Shown here: positions 44,000-52,249 of the stretch, piece by piece | Position numbering within the stretch: position 1 is the stretch's first letter | Layout of the letters: the number at the start of each line of letters is the position of its first letter | Source: Aquabacterium sp. A7-Y | GTDB lineage: Bacteria; Pseudomonadota; Gammaproteobacteria; Burkholderiales; Burkholderiaceae_C | DNA: 64,000 nt | NCBI RefSeq assembly: GCF_026153205.1 | Contig: NZ_JAPFBW010000019.1 | Location: forward strand, 1 to 64,000 | Reading direction: 5' to 3' | Program-made: the position numbers and the translations under genes | Notes under the pieces: model-generated | The model's database searches: none | What the model saw: only the letters and a program-made list of their open reading frames with translations | Told to the model about the DNA's origin: nothing

Positions 44000-46591
44000 T
44001 CAGCTGGGCGGATCCGGCAGGGTGGCGGCGCCCCCGGTCAGGTAGTCGACCATCGCTTTGATCGCCAGCATCTGCGGGCCGCTCTTCTTCGCATAGTCCG
44101 GGCTGTTGTCACCCCACCAGTCCCAGCAGTTGTTGGTCGCCATCAGGCTGGTCTGGGGGTACAGCAGCACGATGTTGTTGGTGTCAGCCCACTTGTTGTA
44201 GCCCGTGTTGCGCACATAGTCCTGTCCGAAGCCGGGCGTGGCGGTGCTCTGCAGGCAACCATGCAGCACCACGTGCAGCCTGCAGCTGGCACCCGTGGAA
44301 CAGGCCTGCGGCAGGTAGAGCCATGCTGTATCGGCCATGCCTTGGCCGGGGAGGAAACCGCCGGAGCGGATGACGAAAGCCTTCTGGTTGAACTCGATGA
44401 ACTGGCCGGACAGCGTACCGTCATTGCGTGGGTTCAGAGGGCCGTACAGCTGCTCGAGGATGGCTCCGGCCAGATCGAAATTGCAATTGTTGATGTACGG
44501 CAATGCGAGCGCGCTGCAGATGTTGCCATAGTAGTCAGTGACCATCGCATGCCCAGCTGGCACATCCGACTTGTAGGCGATGTTCCCCGCCGGCACAAAG
44601 TTCATGTAATAGGCTAGCAGGTCGCTGACTACCGGCTCCATGACCGTCCTGTCGTTAGAGCCAGAGAACAGGTAGACCTTGGAGGACGCGAGGTTGGCCA
44701 CCGGGTCCAAGTCGCCCTTCTCCGCCCAACTCTTGGTGATCTCTACCAGGCGGGACACCGGAATCCCGCCAGAGTGCGTCATGCAGCGTCCGACGCCAAG
44801 AAGCATCTGATCTTCCGCGCAATAAAAGGGTCCACCGGCAACGACACCCGCGCCTGTCTTGAAGGTGGCCGAATAGGCCACGTGCAGCTGCACCGCCATG
44901 AAGCCGCCAGCAGACAGGCCTGAGACCGTGGTCGCGGACTTGTCAATCCGCAAGGTCGGCAAGGGTCCCTGCGTAGATGATGCTCCGGCGATGCTCAGCC
45001 GGGAGGCCTTGTCCTCGGTCTGAGAAGCTTCTTGCAGTCCTCCGGGATTGCGGTCTGCCAGGTTGCGTTGAATCCGACCGATGACGCTGTGAGCGGCATC
45101 GATTTCGAGCTGCAGCCCAGGCTCGTCGGGGCGTTCCGTACTCAGCTGCTCCAGCAAGCTCAGGCCGGTTTGCACCAAGGCCTTGCTGGTGCCCATGCTG
45201 CCGAGCTGATCCGGGATCGCATCGCTGGCACTGTAGATAAACACGTTGGCCAGCTGCCGCATGCTGTTCATGTGCCTTTCGGCACGTTCGCGCTGTTGCT
45301 CGGCCCGTTGGCGCTGGCGGTCGGCCTCGTAAGCCTGAAAGGCGGCAAAGGCCAAACCGGCCGCCAACGCGAGGTTGGCCACCAGTGCCACACCCACCAA
45401 GGCTCGGTGGCGCAAGACAAACCGGCCAGCCCGGTAGCTCCATGCGCCGCGCCGCGCTTGCACCGGCAACCGCTCCAAGTGGCGGAACAGATCGTCTGCG
45501 AATTGCTCGGCCGATGCGTAGCGTTTGGCCGGGTCCTTGCGCAGCGCCTTCAATACCACCGCGTCGAGGTCACCCCGCAACTGCGCCCGCAGGCGCCGCT
45601 CGGTGACCGCCTTGCTCGGCGGTGTCGGTTCCCCGTCGCAGATCGCCTTTGCCAGTTCGTAGTCGCTGCTGGTTGGCAGGTCCAGGTAGGGTGACGTGCC
45701 GGTCAGCAGGCGGTGCAGCACCACCCCGAGCGAATAGATGTCGCTGGTGGGACTGATCTCGTCGCCTTGCACCTGCTCGGGGCTGGAGTAGGCCAGCGTC
45801 AGTACCCGCTGTGCGGTGCGCGTGTTCGTGGGCGGCGCGCCGTCGGCTGACCCCAGGCGTTTCGCGATGCCGAAATCCAGCAGCTTGACGGCGCCGCTGC
45901 CGCTCACCAGGATGTTGCTCGGCTTGAGGTCGCGGTGCACCACCCCTTTGCTGTGAGCGTAGTGAGCCACCTGGCAGACGCTGCGGAACAGTTGCAGGCG
46001 CTGCTGGACCGGCAGCTTGCGGCGCTCGGCGTAGAGGTCGATCGGCTCGCCGTCGACCAGCTCCATCACGAAGTACGGCCGGCCGTCCTCGGTCACGCCG
46101 CCATCGAAGACCTTGGCGAGGTTGGGATGGTCGAGGCTGGCCAGGATCTGGCGCTCCGCGTGGAAGCGGGAGATCGCGTGTTCGCGGTCGAAGCTGTGGC
46201 CCATCAGTTTGATGGCCACCTGCTGCTCGTACTGGCCGTCGGCGCGCTCGGCGCGGTAGACCTCGCCCATGCCACCGCGACCGATCAGCTCGACGACCCG
46301 GTAGGACCCGAGCTGCTGGCCGATGCAAGAGGCTCCCTTGAGTTCGTCCACCTCGGCTGCCAGCACGGTGGGCAGTCGGTCAAGCAAGGTCTCGCTGGCT
46401 TCTGCAGCGTCAAGCAGCGAGCCCAGCTCCTCGGCCAGCGCAGCATCATCAGCCGCCAGCCGGTTGACGAACACGCGGCGTTGCGAGGGTGGCAGCGTCA
46501 GGGCCTCGGCCAACAGTCCCTTCAAGCGCTGCCACCCGGCGGGGTCGAGACCGTCGGCAGGACGCTTCTTTGAGTGCAAGGCGGAGCGCAT
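44000..46591 (-). CDS. Ser/Thr protein kinase fused to a PHB-depolymerase-type esterase domain
   Basis: The 863-residue open frame has two unrelated catalytic parts. Residues 95-375 are a Hanks-type kinase: P-loop GRGGMGEVY (104-112), Lys128 (VAIKLM), HRDLKPSN (219-226), DFG (239-241), SSPEQVQGD. A single membrane helix (397-419) and a basic coiled coil (420-445, RQRQRAEQQRERAERH) follow, then about 60 residues that look like the start of the TPR region of related kinases. From about 550 the sequence becomes a PHB depolymerase: lipase box GLSAGG with Ser560, Asp647 (FSGSNDRTV), His681 (PAGHAMVTD) and the HGC oxyanion Cys779. Ser-Asp-His spacing (87 and 121) is close to that of the circularly permuted Penicillium funiculosum enzyme. 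No signal peptide precedes it. If type II topology holds, the esterase would be periplasmic. Confidence 0.88.
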   Translation of the reverse strand: MRSALHSKKRPADGLDPAGWQRLKGLLAEALTLPPSQRRVFVNRLAADDAALAEELGSLLDAAEASETLLDRLPTVLAAEVDELKGASCIGQQLGSYRVVELIGRGGMGEVYRAERADGQYEQQVAIKLMGHSFDREHAISRFHAERQILASLDHPNLAKVFDGGVTEDGRPYFVMELVDGEPIDLYAERRKLPVQQRLQLFRSVCQVAHYAHSKGVVHRDLKPSNILVSGSGAVKLLDFGIAKRLGSADGAPPTNTRTAQRVLTLAYSSPEQVQGDEISPTSDIYSLGVVLHRLLTGTSPYLDLPTSSDYELAKAICDGEPTPPSKAVTERRLRAQLRGDLDAVVLKALRKDPAKRYASAEQFADDLFRHLERLPVQARRGAWSYRAGRFVLRHRALVGVALVANLALAAGLAFAAFQAYEADRQRQRAEQQRERAERHMNSMRQLANVFIYSASDAIPDQLGSMGTSKALVQTGLSLLEQLSTERPDEPGLQLEIDAAHSVIGRIQRNLADRNPGGLQEASQTEDKASRLSIAGASSTQGPLPTLRIDKSATTVSGLSAGGFMAVQLHVAYSATFKTGAGVVAGGPFYCAEDQMLLGVGRCMTHSGGIPVSRLVEITKSWAEKGDLDPVANLASSKVYLFSGSNDRTVMEPVVSDLLAYYMNFVPAGNIAYKSDVPAGHAMVTDYYGNICSALALPYINNCNFDLAGAILEQLYGPLNPRNDGTLSGQFIEFNQKAFVIRSGGFLPGQGMADTAWLYLPQACSTGASCRLHVVLHGCLQSTATPGFGQDYVRNTGYNKWADTNNIVLLYPQTSLMATNNCWDWWGDNSPDYAKKSGPQMLAIKAMVDYLTGGAATLPDPPS

Positions 46592-47331
46592 GGAAGCGGT
46601 CTACCGGGGGCGGGGCCGAGTTCTCAGGAATAGCACCATCGACATCCTCGATCCCCGCTGAAGCCGCATCAAGTGACGTTCAGTTTCAGCTTAGGCGGTG
46701 CCGGCCGGCTGTCAATCACACTGTCCTGAGGACCCTGTCCTAGACGGTCTGCGCTCGCGTGCAAAACGACTTCCTGAACGTCGATTTTCGAGGGGACCCG
46801 TCCGATCGGCGCTCATACCGTCCGAGGCGTTCATCGGGAGATCCCATGTCGCTCGGGAACACCGCGCCGCTGGGCAGCCGCGCCAGCGGGCAACGCTCGA
46901 TCGCAAGCCTGGGCGCCGGGGCCGCCCACGCCTTCGTCGCGTTGCCCGCGCCAGCGATGTCATCAATGTTGGCGTCGGCACCTCTCACAACGGCGACGCC
47001 ATCCCCCCTTTGTTGCAATTTCTGAAACTATGTCTTGTAGCCGGGCCCGTCTTTCCGCCAAGGGTTAACACCTAAAGTTCATCCCATCGATGAGCACAAA
47101 CGACCAACGGTTGCGACTCAGCGAGGGGCCGGGGGCTGATCCTGCCGACCCGGGCCCGCGCAGGCCGCCACCGCCACCGCCCGCAGCCACGAGGACGTGA
47201 AGCAGGAAGCTGCCAGCTTCCTGCGCACCCAGCCCAGCGCTGCCCCGATCAAGGTCGGCGGCTGAGCATGAAGGGCGGGCTCAAGCGGCCCGCTGCTGGT
47301 GACGACGAAGGGTTGTCTGTCGATCAAACGA
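46592..47331. other. Long intergenic region with a hairpin and a possible C-terminal gene remnant
   Basis: No intact gene is supported. A perfect 10-pair hairpin (GCAGGAAGCT-GCC-AGCTTCCTGC) lies at 47202-47224 without a T-run. In the plus-strand frame across it, ATATARSHEDVKQEAASFLR then TQPSAAPIKVGG ends in a TGA at about 47265; this looks like the C-terminus of a small DUF4148-type secreted protein whose front is missing (weak). The rest is unassigned and probably a decay zone. Confidence 0.35.
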
Positions 47332-50127
47332 TCATCCACGCGGTCCGCGGCGCCCCTGGCTGCACCACTCCTTCACGCAGTGCCGTATCCCGTCGAGGTC
47401 GACACCGATCTTGCGCAGCCGCTCCTCGAACTCGCGTGACAGCGAGTTTTCGCTCAGCAAACACCGCAGCAAGGCGCACCAGCCCTTGTGACCGTCCGGG
47501 TCTGCCGGCGAGGGCGGCGTGGGTCGGTCACCGCCGGCCCACACGGCCCCGGTGAGGATCTGCTCGCGGGTAAAGGGCGTACCCCGGAAGCTGCCGCCTT
47601 CGGCAATCACGCGGAAGCGGTAGATGCCAGCGATGTGAGCGACCAGCGAGGCTTCGAACACGCCGGGCGCCACTTCCGCAAGCGTGAGCATGCTGTGGGT
47701 GTGGTCGGGGTACTCCAACTCCGCAGTGACCCTCGCGCGTCGCTCGACCGGCAGCGAGTACTCGGTCAGTGCGGTGCGCAGGAAGAGCCGGGCGCCGGGC
47801 TCGAAGCTGTCCTGGGTGAGCACTGCGTTCATGCGCAGGTTCGAGAACGAATGGACGCTGAGGCAGTACTTCGCGCCTTTGGCGCGCAGCTCCTGCAGCG
47901 GGCCTTGCGAGGCAGGTATGTCGTGGGTCACTCCACCGGCCAGCAACCGCTTGTAGCGCTGCTCGTCGATCTCGAGCACGGCATGCCAGGTGCCGCCGTG
48001 CACCACGCCGGGTTGGAAGGCGAGGGGCAGGCCGAAGCTGGAGGTCTGCAGTCGGGGCGCGGTGTCGAAGCGGGCGCCGAAGGAGCCGGCATTGCCTTCG
48101 TCGATCAGCGCACCGTCGGGCGTCTCGATGCACAGCCGCACCACCGGGAAGTCGGTCAGCAGGATGACGCGCGCGTTGATGTCGGCCTCGCTGAGCTGGA
48201 AGGGAATGTGCACCCGGGTGCCCACGCCGACGTAGCCGAGGGGGTCGCGCACGATGCTGGTGTTGGTCACGCCGGCGAGGATCTGCAGGAAAAACTTGCG
48301 CATGCGGAACTGGTCGTCCAGGCTGGTCGCCAGCAGGCCCGACAACAACAGCACGCCGCCGGTGCTGCCTGCCAAGGCGGTCAGCGCGGCAGTGTTGACC
48401 TGCGCTTCGTTGCCCAGCCCGACCGCATAGGTGCGGTTGTCGATCAGACCCGCGACCTCGGCGATGCTCTTCGGCTGGTTCTCCAAGCCATCGGTCAGCA
48501 GCAGGATGGCCTTCTGGTCGTAGGCGCCCGCCGGCAAGGCGTTGAGCTGGTTGCGTGCCATCTCCAAGCCGTCACCGACCGAGGTGGCGCCGTGGGCGCC
48601 GTGCGCGGCGATGGCCGTCAAGGCGGTCGAGCGAGTGAGGTCACCGAAGCCGTCGTTCAGGACCTTGGTGATGGGCATGCCGCCGAAGCTGGGGTCGTTC
48701 GGTGCATAGGCGTCCTGGTCGAAGCGGATGATGCCGATGCCGTTGTCTTTCTGGATCAGGTTGGCGAACAGGCTTGCCGAGTCGGCCAGCACCTGCAGCC
48801 GGGTGACACCGCTGGTGCCTGCAGCCCAGGCCATGCTGCCCGATTGGTCGAGCGCCAGCTGCACCGCGACGGTGGGTCGCTCGATGCTGTTGGCGCGCAG
48901 TTCGAACAGGAACTCCTGGCCGTTTTCTTCGCAGAGCACCGTGGTGTTGATCGGGGGCAGGATCTGTGGTGCCGTGCCCACTGCACCCGCGGTGAACTGG
49001 AACCAGATGCGCACCTCCCGGAACGGCACCGGGCCCGGGTGCGAGACGATTACCGGTGTCGCGATCGCGAACGGCGCGCCCGGCTCGGTCCCTGGCTTTA
49101 CCCGCAGCGTGACATCGCCGCAGGCCCGCACCTTGATGACTGCTGCACGCCAGGTGGTCTCTTCCTCCGGCACGTCGTTGAAGCTGACCTGGTAGCGCGA
49201 CGTGCCGGCATTGAAGGGGTTCTCCGCTTCCAGCACCTGGAAACTGCCGCTGTTGGTGTCGTAGCACGGCGGGGTGACGACCGACACGTCCATGTAGGTG
49301 ATGACGGCGCGCAGGGTGGGGTCTGATGCCCAGGGCTCCAGCCCGGTGCCGCCGGCCCAGGGCTCGACGTTCTCGGTGGCGAGCGAGGTCAACTCGCCGG
49401 CGCTCAGCCCGGCATAGGCGCTCGCCGTGCTCAGCCGCTCCGGATGCGCCAGGTCGGTCTGCCACTGCGCCCAGAGCCGGTCGACGTTGGAGTGCAGCAG
49501 GAACACAAAGGGATCGTGGAAAGAGTAGTGCGGATTGCTGATCGTGCCGCCGATGTAGGAGTGAGCGACACTGTCATGCGCGCTCTTCAGGGCCGACGCA
49601 AAGGTGTCGAAGTTGGTGCCGGCAGCCAGGATGGTCGCATCCGGGCTGATCGCCGGCGTGCCGTCGCCGTTGGCTGCTGCGCCGCCCACGGCGCGCCAGA
49701 TCTTTGTGTGGCCGTTGCCGGTTTCGGCGTCCTCGGTCGACTCGAAGCCGTTGAGCAAGTGGCCGGCGTCACCACTGGCGTTGCCCATGAACTGCGGCGT
49801 GAACAGGGCAGCCCGTCCTCCGTTGGTCGAACGTGGATCGCTGGTCCAGTCCCAGTAGTGCAGCGAAAGGGCCGGGTTCACCTCGCGCAGCAGCTGTTCG
49901 AGGCGGTTGACGATGACCCGGTGCCAGGGGATGAAAGCCGGGCCCGCGTGCACGTCGACGCCGGAGAAGTGGGCGTTCTTGTGGATGTCCTCCTGTTTGT
50001 CCCAGTACGAGACCCCGTCGGAGAAGAACTTCGTGGTGTCGATCTTGACGATCGCGTCCATGAAGAGATTGCGTTCCGCTTCCGAGACTTTCGAGATGTC
50101 CCTGCGGATGCCGTCGCCAAGTGCCAT
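47332..50127 (-). CDS. Tyrosinase-type copper protein fused to a von Willebrand factor A domain
   Basis: The 931-residue protein has three parts. Residues 1-280 are a tyrosinase domain. The CuA site includes His60 and His69 in DVHAGPAFIPWHRVIVNRLE, with His49 or His53 as third ligand. The CuB site has His184/His189 (AHDSVAHSYIGG) and His212 in HDPFVFLLHSNVDRLWAQWQ, one Phe-to-Val change from the PROSITE CuB signature. Residues about 280-410 are a beta-rich linker typical after bacterial tyrosinases. A VWA domain (about 418-615) has the metal-site DxSxS (LALDQSGSMAW, 427-431) and LLLTDGLENQP. The last 300 residues contain beta-sandwich-like repeats and a Cys-containing tail. There is no signal peptide. 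It could oxidise phenols or crosslink proteins while its VWA domain binds a partner. Confidence 0.88.
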   Translation of the reverse strand: MALGDGIRRDISKVSEAERNLFMDAIVKIDTTKFFSDGVSYWDKQEDIHKNAHFSGVDVHAGPAFIPWHRVIVNRLEQLLREVNPALSLHYWDWTSDPRSTNGGRAALFTPQFMGNASGDAGHLLNGFESTEDAETGNGHTKIWRAVGGAAANGDGTPAISPDATILAAGTNFDTFASALKSAHDSVAHSYIGGTISNPHYSFHDPFVFLLHSNVDRLWAQWQTDLAHPERLSTASAYAGLSAGELTSLATENVEPWAGGTGLEPWASDPTLRAVITYMDVSVVTPPCYDTNSGSFQVLEAENPFNAGTSRYQVSFNDVPEEETTWRAAVIKVRACGDVTLRVKPGTEPGAPFAIATPVIVSHPGPVPFREVRIWFQFTAGAVGTAPQILPPINTTVLCEENGQEFLFELRANSIERPTVAVQLALDQSGSMAWAAGTSGVTRLQVLADSASLFANLIQKDNGIGIIRFDQDAYAPNDPSFGGMPITKVLNDGFGDLTRSTALTAIAAHGAHGATSVGDGLEMARNQLNALPAGAYDQKAILLLTDGLENQPKSIAEVAGLIDNRTYAVGLGNEAQVNTAALTALAGSTGGVLLLSGLLATSLDDQFRMRKFFLQILAGVTNTSIVRDPLGYVGVGTRVHIPFQLSEADINARVILLTDFPVVRLCIETPDGALIDEGNAGSFGARFDTAPRLQTSSFGLPLAFQPGVVHGGTWHAVLEIDEQRYKRLLAGGVTHDIPASQGPLQELRAKGAKYCLSVHSFSNLRMNAVLTQDSFEPGARLFLRTALTEYSLPVERRARVTAELEYPDHTHSMLTLAEVAPGVFEASLVAHIAGIYRFRVIAEGGSFRGTPFTREQILTGAVWAGGDRPTPPSPADPDGHKGWCALLRCLLSENSLSREFEERLRKIGVDLDGIRHCVKEWCSQGRRGPRG

Positions 50128-50812
50128 GGTGTGCTCCCCTGAGTGGATGTAGAAGTGGCGGTCGGGTCGAACGGCGAGAGGAGGGCGGCCGGCCCCGACG
50201 ATGCGGGCGCCGCTTCACTTCGCAGCGCGACACAAGGCCCTCTCGTCGCGCGCGGTCGAGTCACCTTGCTGGCCGGAAGGCAAGCACGGGCCGCGCACAA
50301 ACCCTCGGGCGAGCCGGCAATACGACGAGTGCCTCAACCCGCTCTGGGCAGGGGCCGCACAGCACCGGAGGGGTGTGGACAGCCGCATCCACGCAACAGG
50401 GGCAGCTGCAAGAAGCGCCAAAGGGCGCGCCTTGATGTCGAAGCCTTGCTTAAGGGCTTGCCGTGCAAGCCGTGGACGGCTTGCCGGCCGTTTGCGCGTG
50501 AACACTTTGAAAGTACCGCATGGGACTCTGTTTCGGTTCCCCAGAAATAGGGAGTCGAGGCCCCCCTCAAGAGGGACCTGCTCACAGGACGAGAGGGGCA
50601 ATCCAGACGGCTTGGCAAAAACAGTGGTGTGACGGATGAGGTCAACTTGTTCCTCAAATGATTCCGTTCTTCTCAAGTTGGCTCATGGGCCACGCTTCGT
50701 CGCACCAGCTTCTGCAAACTGATTCCCCCCGATCGCTATAGCCGCTTCGGCTGCGCAGGACGGTGCGCGGCCACTCGAAACCAACGAAGGATGGTTTGCA
50801 GAACTGGTCCGA
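50128..50812. other. Region upstream of the tyrosinase gene, no recognised gene
   Basis: Several short frames exist but none shows a known domain, a good ribosome site or consistent codon use. Three copies of a GGCTTGC/GCAAGCC element lie at 50455-50484, so the middle copy (50465-50471) can pair with either neighbour to form alternative hairpins about 330 bases upstream of the tyrosinase start. The segment 50740-50812 (ETNEGWFAELVRMVLRGEAV in the plus frame) runs into the IS5 remnant and may belong to the same decayed DNA. Confidence 0.4.
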
Positions 50813-51050
50813 ATGGTCTTGCGTGGTGAGGCGGTGGCGCCGACGATGAAAGGCCTGAAGCTACTCGGACTTGGCTTGAACCGGTCGACCAAGAAGACGC
50901 GCAAGCGAGAGGTCTTGGAAGAGATGGAGCGCGCGGTGCCGTGGGCGGTGCTTGTGGCATTCGTGCAGCTGCACTCCCCAAGGCGAAGACGGGGCGAGTG
51001 CGCCCGGCGATCCAGTCGCGGTCTATCCGGTCACTGAGCTGTCCGATTTG
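50813..51050 (+). pseudogene. IS5-family transposase remnant (N-terminal piece, frameshifted)
   Basis: STKKTRKREVLEEMERAVPW then AVLVAFVQLHSP matches the N-terminal DNA-binding region of IS5-type transposases (consensus KKTRRELFLEEMDRVVPW, LVALIEPHYPK). A frameshift follows: the next conserved part, KAKTGRVRPAIQS, is in another frame and runs into a stop near 51050. The DDE catalytic domain is absent. No terminal repeats are recognised. The flanking 51051-51470 holds nothing I can assign. Confidence 0.65.
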
Positions 51051-51470
51051 ATCGGACCACGACAGCACTGAGCAAGAAGACAAGGGCGTGGGACGAAGGG
51101 ACGTTGGCAGCGCGCTCGCACATCCACGAGTTGAAGCAACAACGGCCCTCAGCGTGTTGCAGTGGGCCAGACCGGTGTGAACCCAAGCGGCCGTGCCTGC
51201 GATGGTATTGAGGGCGCTGTTGCTGCCTGGTGCACCGCGCACGGGGCACTCCTGCGTCCCGCACGAGGACACGGTTGCCGTGCGAGCCAGTGACAGGCTC
51301 CCATCTTGTAGGTAACGTTTTGATCTATCGGTGCTTCCCCAAAAAACTGGACCGCGCACGTTTTCGTTGATCCCACATCGTGTCTGGCCTACTCTAAAGC
51401 GGCACGGCAAGACTGGCTGCGGGCGTGAGGTTCGGTTGATTAGATCAACTTTTAAAGGCTGTGCATGCCA

Positions 51471-51704
51471 CTAGAAAGCACTCACACTCCCGTTGCCGGA
51501 GGTGAATTTGCGGGGGATTGGGTCGACGGGCGTAAAGCCTAAGCCGTAATTCACCCGGCAGCCACGCCGCAGGGTGTGGGTGTCGATCACAGTGAAGTAA
51601 ATGGTCCCAGCTGCCGCAGTACACAGCCACGATCGGCCGCAATCGGATGCGCCAAGGTACTGCCGCTGCTTGGTCGTCCGGTCATTGAGTAATAGCGGCA
51701 CCAT
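51471..51704 (-). CDS. Small hypothetical protein, possibly a gene fragment
   Basis: A 77-residue frame starts three bases from the first ATG of the divergent avidin-type gene. GRSWLCTAAAGTIYFTVIDT then HTLRRGCRVNYGLGFTPVDP has the alternating pattern of a small beta-sheet domain with three cysteines, which makes chance unlikely but not excluded. No family recognised. No clear ribosome site was found, so it may be the tail of a lost gene. Confidence 0.3.
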   Translation of the reverse strand: MVPLLLNDRTTKQRQYLGASDCGRSWLCTAAAGTIYFTVIDTHTLRRGCRVNYGLGFTPVDPIPRKFTSGNGSVSAF

Positions 51705-51724
51705 GTATGCGGATTGGAGACTGT

Positions 51725-52204
51725 ATGCGTACCAATTGTTTGCTGGCGACTGTCCTAATGATTCCCGTGTTCACTGCTCACGGGGCGGCGCCCGACTGCT
51801 CTAATTTGCCAGGGGAATGGACCAATCAACTCGGCTCTACACTTTCAATTCATAGTGTCGACCATGGATCCGGAAAAATACTAGGTAGTTATGTCTCGCC
51901 CTCCGGAACACAGGGAGAGAAGGAGGAGCTTGTTGGCTGGATCAACAGCTCTCAGGCCACGAGCGAAAGCAACGTACTCGCCATTGCGTTCTCAGTTCAA
52001 TGGGGGAGCTATGGCAGCATCACCTCGTGGACCGGATTTTGTGAAAACAAGGGCGGAACGCCGACCATCACAACATTTTGGCACCTCGTGCGGTCCTCCA
52101 GTCGCTTCACCTGGGATCACATGCTCACCGGAAGCGACGTTTTCGTCCCGAAGGTCGTCGGTGGCAACTCTGACGCCCCCAACAGAACAAAGCACGCCGA
52201 TTAA
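51725..52204 (+). CDS. Avidin/streptavidin-family biotin-binding protein, secreted
   Basis: The 159-residue precursor has a signal peptide (residues 1-21, ending TAHGA) and a single avidin beta-barrel. Every biotin contact of streptavidin has a counterpart: Asn34, Ser38 (EWTNQLGST), Tyr56, Ser58 (GSYVS), Trp93 (FSVQWGS), Ser98, Thr100, Trp102 (SITSWTG), Trp119 (TTFWHL), the intersubunit Trp130 (FTWDHM) and Asp138 (GSDVF). Cys25 and Cys106 sit exactly where chicken avidin has its Cys4-Cys83 disulfide, which streptavidin lacks. ATG 51725 is preferred over 51707 because GGAGA lies six bases before it. Codons are visibly more AT-rich than in the neighbours, suggesting transfer. A role in sequestering biotin or defence is inference. 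Confidence 0.9.
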   Translation: MRTNCLLATVLMIPVFTAHGAAPDCSNLPGEWTNQLGSTLSIHSVDHGSGKILGSYVSPSGTQGEKEELVGWINSSQATSESNVLAIAFSVQWGSYGSITSWTGFCENKGGTPTITTFWHLVRSSSRFTWDHMLTGSDVFVPKVVGGNSDAPNRTKHAD

Positions 52205-52249
52205 GGAATTCTCCACTCGGGGGCGGCCATAAAGTGGCAACGCGGGAGA

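Noticed and set aside
46698..47075. A 125-codon plus-strand frame in the gap before the tyrosinase gene
   Set aside because: No ribosome site, no domain, composition rich in Arg and Pro.
51330..51362. CCCCAAAAAACTGGAC as an insertion-sequence end
   Set aside because: It resembles ends of some IS3-type elements, but no partner end or transposase could be found.
50736..51410. A 224-codon minus-strand frame
   Set aside because: It lies antisense to the IS5 remnant and has Ser/Arg-rich composition without a domain.
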